64,000 bases of DNA from Candidatus Zhuqueibacterota bacterium. GTDB taxonomy: Bacteria; Zhuqueibacterota; Zhuqueibacteria; Oceanimicrobiales; Oceanimicrobiaceae. The position numbers were made by a program, and so were the translations under genes. Below, piece by piece: positions 17,609 to 26,105 of this stretch (the stretch's first letter is position 1; the number at the start of each line of letters is the position of its first letter). Below the pieces are notes generated by a model. That model saw only the letters and a list, made by a program, of their open reading frames with translations, had not been told where the DNA came from and made no database searches. The stretch lies in NCBI GenBank assembly GCA_029262005.1, contig JAJDAG010000089.1:52683-116682 (forward strand). The letters run 5' to 3'.

Positions 17609-18508
17609 ATGAAGAAAGCCTTTTGTCTCTTTATAGCCGTGCTCATTCCGATTGCTAATGTCGATGCACAAGAGTTAGTCGTAGAATATGAGTCCGACTT
17701 TAACCGTGCCTTCCGCTCAGAACTCAGGCAAATTAACAGCGACAATGACCTCGATTTCGAAGAGGATGGTATTCGGGAAATCGTCCTGATTGAAGAAGAT
17801 GATGCTGGTAATCAAACTAAGATTATAGCACTCGATGGGCGAACTCACGTAAAGAAATGGGAGCTGAATTTGACCGGTTTAAATTCTGTCAACCGGCAAG
17901 GCATTAATAAATTTAGTCGAACTCACCGGGATAGTATTATATGGCGGGGCTTTCGTAAAATCAGAAAGGTAGTCAGACTGGGCAAGTCAACAGGTAACAG
18001 CGAAAGATTGGCTGTTTTCGGTGGCGAGGAAGGGGGGATTCTGATTGTCGATCCCCATACAAATGATGTGCTGCTCGACAAAGATGATAATTTCACCTTG
18101 CTTGCTGTTTTTGATATCGATGGGGATGGGCTCGATGAGGTGATCGTCGGCGATAAGCCGCGCCGTACCGTTATGATCTATGGTGATGGCTCGGTTACCA
18201 GCCTTGAATCCGGGGAGCCGTCAGTTCCCATTGGTTTTCATCTTGCCCAAAATTATCCGAATCCGTTCAACCCAGCGACAACCATCTACATTTCAATTAG
18301 TCAATCTGATCAAGTTGAGCTTAAAATTTACGATTTACTCGGCCGACTCGTGCGCACACTTGTTGGTGAGCGCCGTCAGGCAGGCAAGCAATCGGTGGTT
18401 TGGGACGGCCGTGATAACCTTGGTCGTGCAGTTGCAAGTGGGCAGTTTTTCTACCAGCTAACCGTTGGAAACACACGAACTACGCGCAAAATGGTTTTAC
18501 TGAAATAA
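17609..18508 (+). CDS. T9SS type A sorting-domain protein, VCBS/FG-GAP-like (paralogue B)
   Basis: 299 residues from ATG 17609 (GAAGGAG upstream; an in-frame GTG at 17600 lies within the ribosome-site region). Signal peptide ends IANVDAQ. The middle carries DLDFEEDGIREIVLIEEDD and FDIDGDGLDEVIVGDK loops. The C-terminal 85 residues form the T9SS type A sorting domain: LAQNYPNPFNPATTIYIS, YDLLGRLVRTL, VWDGRDNLGRAVASGQFFY and final KMVLLK. It should cross the outer membrane through T9SS and be cleaved or anchored. It lies 45 bp behind paralogue A. Function of the passenger unknown. Confidence 0.85.
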   Translation: MKKAFCLFIAVLIPIANVDAQELVVEYESDFNRAFRSELRQINSDNDLDFEEDGIREIVLIEEDDAGNQTKIIALDGRTHVKKWELNLTGLNSVNRQGINKFSRTHRDSIIWRGFRKIRKVVRLGKSTGNSERLAVFGGEEGGILIVDPHTNDVLLDKDDNFTLLAVFDIDGDGLDEVIVGDKPRRTVMIYGDGSVTSLESGEPSVPIGFHLAQNYPNPFNPATTIYISISQSDQVELKIYDLLGRLVRTLVGERRQAGKQSVVWDGRDNLGRAVASGQFFYQLTVGNTRTTRKMVLLK

Positions 18509-18560
18509 AAATGAACGTAAATGCTATGCAAGCTGAAGTGCATTGCAGAAACATTTAAAA

Positions 18561-18590
18561 TTGATATTGTTGAATTGATACTTATATATT
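18561..18590 (+). promoter_or_regulatory. Candidate promoter of the 18612 gene
   Basis: TTGATA (18561-18566), an 18-bp spacer and TATATT (18585-18590), 21 bp before the start at 18612. It fits a sigma70-type promoter, but the lineage may use other consensus sequences. Confidence 0.35.
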
Positions 18591-18611
18591 TACTAACAAA
18601 TGGAGAGTGTC

Positions 18612-19547
18612 ATGAAAATTGAAAAGATGTTACTTTGGGTTGTCTTGCTTTTACTAACATTAGGCTCTGGACTTAAACCCGGGACACTAAACGCCCAAAC
18701 CTACGAAGCAAAATTTGATTCGATGAATGCTTCAGGCTGGTTCGGTGGAGACAACCGGACAAATAATGGACCACGTAACATAGGTGTTGGGCAGAGTGTG
18801 CTTATTGATTCCTCAATAACATTGGACAGTTTTTCATTTCACTTCACCAACAGTTTTGATTTTCCTCAGGATCCGGACGGTCATGGCCATGAAGTGACTC
18901 TCACGTTGAATGTTCGTAATTCAGTGGGCGAGATTTTGCGCACACTTCAGGCCGTTCTACCGGATACATTCGATGGTGGCTGGGTCACTTGGCCAGGCAT
19001 AGCTCTTGATGTTGACGCGGACAGCAGCGTTATCTTTATTACAACCTACCTTGTGGGTGCTTTTGACACAAACCAGTACTTTAGCGGCCATTCCGGCGAT
19101 CAACATGCTAGCTATGAGGACGGATTCCGCTACGTCAAAGGCGGCACTTCTGATGAGGATATGGCGCTTTGGGATGACTGGAATCGTCATTCCTGGGATT
19201 CTGCATTCATGCTTCAGGGAACGCTCAGAACTGTCACCAGCGTGGATGACGGAGATTTGCACATTCCCGGAACGTTCTCGTTAAGTCAGAATTATCCGAA
19301 TCCGTTTAACCCCGCTACCACAATTTCTTATTCTTTAGATCACGCCGATGAGTCGAAATTGACCATATTTGATGTGCTTGGAAGAAAAGTCCGAACTTTA
19401 GTGAATGCGCGCCAACAAGCCGGCGAGTACTCGGTTGTTTGGGATGGGAAGAACAGTCGGGGGCATTCGATTGCCGGTGGACATTATTTCTACCAGCTCC
19501 AGGTTGGGGGAATTCAATCAACACGCAAGATGCTTTTGCTGAAATAG
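18612..19547 (+). CDS. T9SS type A sorting-domain secreted protein
   Basis: 311 residues from ATG 18612; GGAGAG (18603-18608) sits before it, so an upstream in-frame ATG at 18600 is less likely. Signal peptide to about LNAQ. The passenger (about 25-210) is a beta-rich module with DPDGHGHEVTLTLNV, DVDADSSVIF and GHSGDQHASYEDGFRYV; I do not recognise it. The C-terminus is a complete T9SS sorting domain: FSLSQNYPNPFNPATTISYS, DVLGRKVRTLV, SVVWDGKNSRG and KMLLLK at the end. It is probably secreted or surface-bound. Confidence 0.83.
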   Translation: MKIEKMLLWVVLLLLTLGSGLKPGTLNAQTYEAKFDSMNASGWFGGDNRTNNGPRNIGVGQSVLIDSSITLDSFSFHFTNSFDFPQDPDGHGHEVTLTLNVRNSVGEILRTLQAVLPDTFDGGWVTWPGIALDVDADSSVIFITTYLVGAFDTNQYFSGHSGDQHASYEDGFRYVKGGTSDEDMALWDDWNRHSWDSAFMLQGTLRTVTSVDDGDLHIPGTFSLSQNYPNPFNPATTISYSLDHADESKLTIFDVLGRKVRTLVNARQQAGEYSVVWDGKNSRGHSIAGGHYFYQLQVGGIQSTRKMLLLK

Positions 19548-19750
19548 TGTTACATGACCAGCAAGCACTACTCTAAACTCAGCCCAATACGACTCAGGCA
19601 CGCGTTGCCAGACCGTGCTTTTTGCGCATATTTTTCACAGCTCGTGCATGCCCTGCGCTCATTGGTTTTGTTTATTTAGTGAATCTGTAATTGTAAATTG
19701 CATAATTCTCTATTTTTCAACTCGCAGCAACTCCTTTAAAGATAAGTCGT

Positions 19751-19787
19751 TAATAGCCCTGATATTTATTTAATATCAGGGCTATTA
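19751..19787. terminator. Strong hairpin, likely terminator of the 18612 gene
   Basis: Perfect 16-bp inverted repeat: 19751-19766 pairs with 19772-19787 around a 5-nt loop (core AATAGCCCTGATATT). It stands 200 bp after the secreted-protein stop and 78 bp before the next gene. No long T-run follows, so a processing or mRNA-stability role is possible. Nothing else is evident in 19548-19864. Confidence 0.6.
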
Positions 19788-19864
19788 CATTTGCGGCATC
19801 TCGTTTGCCTGATACCGGCCAACGAATCTGTATTTTAATCTCACAAAAATAAGGGAGATAAGTT

Positions 19865-22648
19865 ATGCTGCAAAAGAGAATTACAGGAAGGGTGGGATTT
19901 CTCAGTGTTTTGCTTCTTTTTATGGCAATCGGCAGTGGCCGGCTATTGGCACAGGGCGCTTTAATTTTGTCAAAACATTCGGATTTCTCAACTGAGGATC
20001 GGGTCTTTACCGCAAATGATTCAATGTTCATGATGGTGGTTGCCCCTCACATTAATTACACGGACATTGATGAAAATGAATTTGAATTGAAAGCTGACAG
20101 TGGCGGAGATGAATTTGAGGGGCATTTTACCAATTTGTTAAATGGAACTTATGTAGCTGCAATTGACTTGGGTACGGCAGATCCTGCTGAAAACCGTTGG
20201 AGTTGGGAGGCCGGAATCAAAGATAATCATGGCAATGAGTTCGAAGTCGAAGTTGATATCGTCATCGGAGACGGTGAAAATGTTGAAGATGATTTTGAAA
20301 TTTCAGGCACAATTGAAGCGCTTAATGAACCTGACTTGACTGTTAACGGCCTCACTATTTCTGCCAATGAGAACACTAAATTTGCCAATAAGAATGGTGA
20401 ACTCATTGAATTCGCAAGTTTGCAAGTTGGAGATTTTGTTGAAATAAAGGCTTTTGAAAATGCGGAAGGTGCATTGATTGCACTTAGAATTAAGGTCGAG
20501 GATCAGGGTGGTGAAGATATCGAAGTCAAGGGTGAAATTCAGGCACTCGGTGCAGATAGCCTGGTCGTACTGGCACATACTTTTTTTGTCGATGCGCAGA
20601 CTGAAATCTTTGACGATAACGGAAATTCAATCACGCTTGCGGATCTGCAGGTCGGATTCTTTGTTGAAATCCGTGCAGTGCACCAGGCCGATGGAACATT
20701 GCTTGCCACGAAGCTCAAAGTTGAAGACGAATCGCATGAACAGGAAATTGAGTTTACCGGTGAAATCACATTTCTTGGTGACGAAGTTATTGTTGTCGTT
20801 GCAACAGAATTTCTTGTAACAGGGGAAACCAAAATTCTGGATAATGACGAGCAGCCAGTCCTGTTTTCACAACTTGAACTTGGGATGATTGTCGAAATCC
20901 GGGGCGTTCCCGGGGCAGATAGCTTACTTCGGGCTACCAGGATTAAAATTGAAGATCGATTGGGTGAAGATGAAATTGAAATAACCGGCGAAGTCACTGA
21001 CATCGCCGAGCAGGCACTGGTTGTGGCCGGCCTGACATTTCAGATTAATGCCCAGACTGTATTTCTCAATGACAATAGGCAGCCAATTCAGTTAGCAGAT
21101 ATCAGGGTTGGCTTTATTGTTGAAGTCCGTGCCAATCGCCTTGGAAATGGTGATTTGCTCGCAACCCGGGTCAAAATTGAAGACCGGGCTAACGATGAGT
21201 TGGAGATTACAGGTGCTATTGAGCAGCTCCTCACACATGGATTGGTCGTTGCCGGTTTTGAATTTACTGTGACGGACCTCACTCAAATTCTCAACGATGA
21301 AAATGAGCCAATCGAGTTTGCGCACCTTCAGGTTGGAATGGTTGTCGAAATCCGGGCAGAGATTGCAGAGGGTGACAGTTTATTCGCAACCAAGATCAAA
21401 GTTGAAGATCATGACGGGGATAAGGATGAAGTTGAATTAACCGGGACCATCGATGCAATTACAGGTGAAAGTCTGGTGGTTGCCGGCTTGACTTTTTTCG
21501 TGAACGCCCAAACTGCAATCATGGATCATGCAAAAAATCTAATTTCTTTTGCCGATTTAAAGCTGGGTTTGATTGTTGAAGTTCGCGGTGTTCTGCAAGC
21601 GGATGGCAGTCTGCTGGCCACTCGAATCAAGCTGGAAGACCGCATCGAAGACGAAATAGAGATCACGGGAAGTATTGAGCAGGTCTCCGATCTTGCAATT
21701 ACTGTTTTAGGAAAGATATTTGGACTGACTGAAAATACCGTCGTCCTGGATGGGAATAAGCAGGTTATTTCTCTGTCTGAACTGTTCGTCGGCATGACTG
21801 TTGAAGTGCGCGGTGATCTTTTGCCGGATGGAACCCTCATCGCTATCAGAATTAAAATTGAAGATGGTAATGCAGATGAAATCGAAGTTGTGGGACCGAT
21901 AGAATCATTTGGGCAAAATACCGTTGAAGTGATTGGCGTTGTTTTCTTTGTAACGGACTCTACGGCAATTTTGGATAAAGAAAACAATCCGATTGCATTT
22001 GCTGACCTGCAAATTGGCCAAACCGTGGAAGTAAAAGCGCTGGTCCGGTCCGACGGCAGCCGGGTTGCAACCCGTATAAAAGTTGAAGATTTACTGCTGA
22101 TGAGCGCAGTTGTAAATCAGGTTGACGGCAACGGCATTGCCATACTGAATCGGGAAATATTGTTCGATTCGAATACCCTCATTCTTGGAAAAATGAATGA
22201 ACTTCTAGCCACCGCAGATTTAACCATCGGTCAAATTGTTGAAGTACGGGCGAGGCAGGGGAGCGGACAAACCCTGATTGCTAGCAAAGTGAAAATCCAG
22301 GGCACGGCAAATGTGACTTCGATTAACGCTGCTTTGGGTGAAAAGGGCACAGCGCCTGATGATTTTGTCTTGTTGCAAAATTACCCGAATCCTTTTAATC
22401 CGAGCACGACCATTTCTTTCCGGATTCCAGACTCGGGTTCCGCATTGGTTCAAACCAAAGTGAGTGTTTTTAATTTGCTCGGCCAGGAAGTGCGGACGCT
22501 CATCAATTCAAACATGAGCCCGGGGCTTTACCGCGTGCAGTGGGATGGCAAAGATGGCCGCGGCGTCTCGCTTGCCAGCGGCGTGTATGTCTACCGTTTA
22601 CAGGCTGGTCCGATCAACAAAACGCAACGAATGCTTTTGGTGAAGTAG
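19865..22648 (+). CDS. T9SS-secreted protein with nine DUF5666-type repeats
   Basis: 927 residues. Signal peptide to about LLAQ (residue 31), a unique N-terminal domain (about 32-140), then nine tandem units of about 70-75 residues (about 140-800). Each unit follows the pattern I-E-x-x-G-x-I ... T-x-I-x-D ... F-A-D-L-Q-V-G-x-x-V-E-I-R ... L-L-A-T-R-I-K-V-E-D. This is the DUF5666 pattern, which I take to form small beta-barrels. The C-terminus is a T9SS sorting domain with LLQNYPNPFNPSTTISFR and final RMLLVK. The first eight repeats are acidic between units; the ninth is diverged. Probably a long surface or secreted fibre-like protein; ligand unknown. A terminator follows. Confidence 0.85.
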   Translation: MLQKRITGRVGFLSVLLLFMAIGSGRLLAQGALILSKHSDFSTEDRVFTANDSMFMMVVAPHINYTDIDENEFELKADSGGDEFEGHFTNLLNGTYVAAIDLGTADPAENRWSWEAGIKDNHGNEFEVEVDIVIGDGENVEDDFEISGTIEALNEPDLTVNGLTISANENTKFANKNGELIEFASLQVGDFVEIKAFENAEGALIALRIKVEDQGGEDIEVKGEIQALGADSLVVLAHTFFVDAQTEIFDDNGNSITLADLQVGFFVEIRAVHQADGTLLATKLKVEDESHEQEIEFTGEITFLGDEVIVVVATEFLVTGETKILDNDEQPVLFSQLELGMIVEIRGVPGADSLLRATRIKIEDRLGEDEIEITGEVTDIAEQALVVAGLTFQINAQTVFLNDNRQPIQLADIRVGFIVEVRANRLGNGDLLATRVKIEDRANDELEITGAIEQLLTHGLVVAGFEFTVTDLTQILNDENEPIEFAHLQVGMVVEIRAEIAEGDSLFATKIKVEDHDGDKDEVELTGTIDAITGESLVVAGLTFFVNAQTAIMDHAKNLISFADLKLGLIVEVRGVLQADGSLLATRIKLEDRIEDEIEITGSIEQVSDLAITVLGKIFGLTENTVVLDGNKQVISLSELFVGMTVEVRGDLLPDGTLIAIRIKIEDGNADEIEVVGPIESFGQNTVEVIGVVFFVTDSTAILDKENNPIAFADLQIGQTVEVKALVRSDGSRVATRIKVEDLLLMSAVVNQVDGNGIAILNREILFDSNTLILGKMNELLATADLTIGQIVEVRARQGSGQTLIASKVKIQGTANVTSINAALGEKGTAPDDFVLLQNYPNPFNPSTTISFRIPDSGSALVQTKVSVFNLLGQEVRTLINSNMSPGLYRVQWDGKDGRGVSLASGVYVYRLQAGPINKTQRMLLVK

Positions 22649-22708
22649 TGGCATACGACCACAAGAGAATCTAAGGAATAGATTTTATAAAGCACAAGCG
22701 CGGCAACC

Positions 22709-22747
22709 ATTAACCGGGCGGGAGATTTTTTCTCTCGCCCGGTTAAT
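22709..22747 (+). terminator. Rho-independent terminator after the DUF5666 gene
   Basis: ATTAACCGGGCG (22709-22720) pairs with CGCCCGGTTAAT (22736-22747); the inner GGAGA/TCTCT extends the stem around a T5 loop. TTTTT follows at 22750-22754, already inside the first unit of the adjoining repeat. Confidence 0.75.
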
Positions 22748-22979
22748 CATTTTTAAGTGACGGTTTATCATTTCTACGTGACGGTTTACCATTTTTGGCA
22801 GAGGGTATATCATTTTTAAGTGACGTTTTACCATTTTTGGCAGACGCGCATTGATTTTTCGCTGCACTTCACTCATTTTTAAGTGCCGCTGATTTATTTT
22901 TGGGTGGCGCTTAGCCAGAATGTTGGATTCAAGAGGACGAATTGCAATCTGCAGAGCTCTGTTTTTTGGGCAATAACAC
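22747..22979 (+). repeat. 233-bp dispersed repeat, copy 1, with eight 21-bp tandem units
   Basis: It aligns without gaps to 29067-29299 (offset 6320) with 9 mismatches by my count, in the same orientation. Positions 22747-22914 consist of eight consecutive 21-bp units related to tCATTTTTAAGTGACGG, followed by a 65-bp unique tail ending CAATAACAC. Because 21 is a multiple of 3, the minus strand reads as open heptapeptide repeats (KMVNRHV, EMINRHL, KMIN), which is probably a by-product of the period. It begins at the edge of the terminator hairpin. The gap 22980-23156 after it shows nothing recognisable. Confidence 0.9.
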
Positions 22980-23156
22980 TCCGCTTCACGCGCGGCGGGA
23001 TTTCACGGCACTGGATATTCCGAATACAAAGGCTCTGAAAAAACATAAAACTAAGGCAGATCGCCATTGCCCGCCGTCGCTGTGCAAGCGGTCGTATACA
23101 ATGAATTAGCAGTTTCTCGCCTCACCATCCCCAAAAAGAAAATTCTAAAAAAGTTC

Positions 23157-23210
23157 TTGCATTACTATTCTTTTCGCTTTATATTTATGTCATAACTTGT
23201 GACATAAATA
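23157..23210 (+). promoter_or_regulatory. tetR promoter with overlapping palindromic operator
   Basis: TTGCAT (23157-23162), a 17-bp spacer and TATATT (23180-23185) make a good sigma70-type promoter. A perfect 11-bp inverted repeat, TATTTATGTCA (23182-23192) / TGACATAAATA (23200-23210) with a 7-bp spacer, overlaps the -10 box and transcription start. This is the classic arrangement for autorepression by the TetR protein encoded 25 bp downstream. Confidence 0.7.
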
Positions 23211-23234
23211 CATTACTTATAGCGCTTCGTAACC

Positions 23235-23861
23235 ATGCTTGGGCCAATGAACAGTTTAAAACCAACACCTTCCCTCCGCCAAAAACAAAACGAGTTGACC
23301 AAAGGGCTTATCCTCAAAGCCCTGGCAAAAGTGATTCTCGAGAAAGGTGTGCATAATTTTTCGGTGCAGACCGTGGCGGATGCGGCGGGCGTTTCGCATC
23401 GAACGGTTTACCGGCATTATCCAACGCGCGAGGCGCTTCTGGAAGGATTGGCGGATTATCTGGAAACCCTGTTAGAACAGCAGCGATACCAATCCGTCCC
23501 GGAGAATGCTTCCGATGTTCTGAAAGCGGTGACAGAGGTTTTTCACATCTTTGAAGATGTGGATATCTACGTCAAGGCCATGGTTCTTGCCAGATTGTCG
23601 ACCGGCCACCGCCCGGCATCTACTTTGGAGCGGGACACGGCATTTCAAAAAATTATTAAAGATTTGGCGCCCAAGCTGGATGATAATGAAATCGATCGTG
23701 CAGCTTCGCTTATTCGTTATTTGGTATCTTCCACCACATGGATGATTCTGACCGACAACATGGGCCTCTCTACAAAAGAAGCGTTGCAAGGCGTTAAGTG
23801 GGCGGTCGAAGTATTGTTCGAGGATTTGAAAAAACGTAATCGCAGTTCATCTAAAAAATAG
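23235..23861 (+). CDS. TetR-family transcriptional regulator
   Basis: 208 residues. The N-terminal helix-turn-helix (about 22-68) reads ILKALAKVILEKGVHNFSVQ and then ADAAGVSHRTVYRHYPTREA, a standard TetR DNA-binding domain. The C-terminal ligand domain is not diagnostic. The ATG at 23247 is an alternative start. It likely represses its own promoter through the 23182-23210 palindrome and controls the downstream membrane protein (15 bp away), perhaps also the cytochrome c. Ligand unknown. Confidence 0.9.
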   Translation: MLGPMNSLKPTPSLRQKQNELTKGLILKALAKVILEKGVHNFSVQTVADAAGVSHRTVYRHYPTREALLEGLADYLETLLEQQRYQSVPENASDVLKAVTEVFHIFEDVDIYVKAMVLARLSTGHRPASTLERDTAFQKIIKDLAPKLDDNEIDRAASLIRYLVSSTTWMILTDNMGLSTKEALQGVKWAVEVLFEDLKKRNRSSSKK

Positions 23862-23875
23862 AAAGGATGATAATT

Positions 23876-24592
23876 ATGGACAACAAATTTCTTACTCCAC
23901 CTCTGTTGCGATTGGCTGGCGTTGCCTCCATTGTTTCCGGCCTGCTCTTCTTCTTCGGTGTGCAACTCCAGATGAGTTCGGGCTGGTTTCCCGAAGTAGC
24001 GCTCACCGACGGCGAAATGACCTCCTGGTTGGCAACGGTAACTGCCTTGCGCAGCACGGCGCTTGCAGGCATCGGATTTTCTGTTGCTGCAATTGCGCTT
24101 TTTATAATTGTTGGGCTTGTCGTTTATCGCTTTCTCGCCGACGTCCAGCCCACATTAGCATTATTGGGAATAGCGGGCTATCTCACCGGTGTTCCACTTG
24201 CCCTGGTTGCTTTCATTTTTGGTTTTGGCGCCACCTGGGGACTTATGGATGCGGCGAGCGCAACTGAATCTGCCCTCTTAACGGCCTTTATGCGCAGTTT
24301 TTTGGCGATGGACGACATAGGGACTTTTCTCATCGCTGGTGTTGGAAACGGCTTTTTTTCTTTGGCAGCATGGCGGAGCAGACAGCTTCCACGCTGGCTG
24401 TCGGGGTTGGGCATAGCAGTGGCAGTACTGATCGCCTTGGTACTTTTTCGATATGTTGCTCCTGTTTTTGGGGCTGCTGGTATCGGCTACCCGTTGCTGC
24501 TGCTCTGGTTTGTGCTGTTGGGTGTCGTTCTCTTGAGAAAGGCCTCGGCTCAAGAGCCGAGTGTACAACACGCAGCAATGCAAGCGGCCTGA
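23876..24592 (+). CDS. Polytopic membrane protein, unknown (DUF4386-like)
   Basis: 238 residues from ATG 23876, with AAAGG 9-10 nt upstream. About six hydrophobic helices alternate with short loops; the N-terminus reads RLAGVASIVSGLLFFFG. The general layout resembles DUF4386-type membrane proteins, but I see no diagnostic motif. It follows tetR by 14 bp, so it is almost certainly co-transcribed and TetR-controlled. A role in efflux, stress or redox cannot be decided. Confidence 0.65.
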   Translation: MDNKFLTPPLLRLAGVASIVSGLLFFFGVQLQMSSGWFPEVALTDGEMTSWLATVTALRSTALAGIGFSVAAIALFIIVGLVVYRFLADVQPTLALLGIAGYLTGVPLALVAFIFGFGATWGLMDAASATESALLTAFMRSFLAMDDIGTFLIAGVGNGFFSLAAWRSRQLPRWLSGLGIAVAVLIALVLFRYVAPVFGAAGIGYPLLLLWFVLLGVVLLRKASAQEPSVQHAAMQAA

Positions 24593-24703
24593 GTGTGATT
24601 TGGCTAACGTTCTGGTCTTGAAAGAACAATTTACCATCACTCAGGTACAGCGCGGTTTGAAAATCCATGGATAGAAAAAAATATCAATACGGAGGGAATT
24701 GAC

Positions 24704-25699
24704 ATGAAAAAACTTCTCAAAATTGTTGGCGGCATCTTTGCTGTGCTTCTGCTTATGGCGGTGGCGGGAATTGGTTACTTACAAGTATCTTTACCTGATG
24801 TTGGAGATGCCCCGGATCTGAAAATCAACGCCACGTCTGAAGCGCTGACCCGCGGCAAATATTTGGCCCACCATGTTACCAATTGCATTTTCTGCCATTC
24901 TGATCAGGACTACAATTACTACTCCGGTCCCATGGTTCCAGGCACAAAGGGGAAGGGTGGTTTCGCAATGCGGGAGCCTGGTGTTGGAGTTGTGTATCCT
25001 TCGAATATTACGCCCGCTGCACTTCGCGACTGGACAGATGGTGAGATTTTTCGCGCCATTACCACGGGTGTTACGAAGGATGGTGAACCGCTTTTCCCAA
25101 TGATGCCCTTCCCGGAATACAGCAAAATGGCAGAAACAGACGTGCAGGCTATTATTGCTTACTTGCGAACCTTGGCGCCGATCGAGAATGACGTTCCCAA
25201 GTCAGAGATCAATTTTCCCTTGAATCTGATTATGCGCACGATTCCGCAACCCTATTCACCAAGCCAACTACCCGCAAAGTCGGATACTCTTGCGCTGGGA
25301 GAATACCTGACAACCATTGCGAGTTGTCGCATGTGCCATACACCAATCGGCGACAAGGGGCAGCCGCTGCCCGGAATGGACTTTGCCGGTGGTTTTGAAT
25401 TCTCTCTACCAAATGGCAGAATTGTACGATCGGCCAACATCACCCCTCACCGCGATACTGGAATCGGCGCCTGGGAAGAATCCTATTTTATTGGTCGGTT
25501 CAAAGAATACGCCGATTCAACCAAATCGCACATCCGGGTTTCACAAAATGGCGACAATACGATGATGCCGTGGACACATTTTTCAGGGATGACAGTTGAA
25601 GACCTCACCGCTATCTACAGTTATCTGAAAACCGTAGCGCCGGTTGAGAACGCAGTCGAAAAGCACGCGAAGGTAGTAGAGAGCACAGTCAATAAATAG
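24704..25699 (+). CDS. Diheme cytochrome c, membrane-anchored or periplasmic
   Basis: 331 residues. The N-terminal hydrophobic segment (IVGGIFAVLLLMAVAGIGYL) acts as signal or anchor. Two haem c motifs are present, CIFCH at 61-65 and CRMCH at 208-212, each in a cytochrome-c-like domain with later Met ligand candidates (MMPFPEY near 133, MMPWTHF near 290). The family resembles the small-subunit cytochromes of alcohol/aldehyde/gluconate dehydrogenases, but no catalytic subunit is adjacent. GGAGGG precedes the ATG. It should carry electrons in the periplasm. Confidence 0.85.
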   Translation: MKKLLKIVGGIFAVLLLMAVAGIGYLQVSLPDVGDAPDLKINATSEALTRGKYLAHHVTNCIFCHSDQDYNYYSGPMVPGTKGKGGFAMREPGVGVVYPSNITPAALRDWTDGEIFRAITTGVTKDGEPLFPMMPFPEYSKMAETDVQAIIAYLRTLAPIENDVPKSEINFPLNLIMRTIPQPYSPSQLPAKSDTLALGEYLTTIASCRMCHTPIGDKGQPLPGMDFAGGFEFSLPNGRIVRSANITPHRDTGIGAWEESYFIGRFKEYADSTKSHIRVSQNGDNTMMPWTHFSGMTVEDLTAIYSYLKTVAPVENAVEKHAKVVESTVNK

Positions 25700-25807
25700 G
25701 TAGAACTATCAAATCCTGGGAATTTTTACCGGATATTTTCGCCAGTAAATCAGGTTTTGGCAATTTAGGTTCTTCTCCTTTTTTGAAGAACAAACAATAG
25801 GATTAGA

Positions 25808-26035
25808 TTGTATTTCGGGCTCGCCTTACTGTTCGCTATTTTAGGAGATGTATTCACCTTCGGATACTTTTATCCCCGAAATGAAATCTTGTTCAACTTT
25901 GAATTTAGTAATCATTTATCTGATATATCTAAAGCTTGTAAAGAATGGCAAAATATGAATTGGATAAGGTCAATTGTAGTATTGACCGGTTTAGTTTTTC
26001 AATTTATAGGTTTGAACAAACTGAGTACTTTGTAA
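25808..26035 (+). pseudogene. C-terminal fragment of a DUF1772-like membrane protein
   Basis: The frame opens only with TTG and gives 75 residues: a hydrophobic stretch (YFGLALLFAILGDVFTFGYF), then PRNEILFNFEF and a second helix (VVLTGLVFQFIGL). TFGYFxPxN followed by a short NWIRS...GL ending resembles the last part of DUF1772/anthrone-oxygenase-like membrane proteins, normally about 150 residues. The N-terminal half is missing and no good ribosome site exists, so I read it as a truncated remnant. Confidence 0.35.
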
Positions 26036-26105
26036 TAAATACTGAGCACAACAACACACATGGGTCATCAAAACGGCGCATGTGCAAACCGGTGAGAATG
26101 CTTGC

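Noticed and set aside
20539..21003. Antisense Ser-rich frames opposite the DUF5666 repeats
   Set aside because: They repeat with the same period as the sense repeats and have no start signals.
22685..22876. Minus-strand frame of heptapeptide repeats across repeat copy 1 (and its twin at 28996-29196)
   Set aside because: The frame follows from the 21-bp repeat period, has no ribosome site, starts and ends at the repeat edges, and runs through the terminator. I treat it as a by-product of the repeat, not a gene.
22747..22914. CRISPR array
   Set aside because: The 21-bp units are contiguous with no spacers and are diverged from each other; no cas genes nearby.
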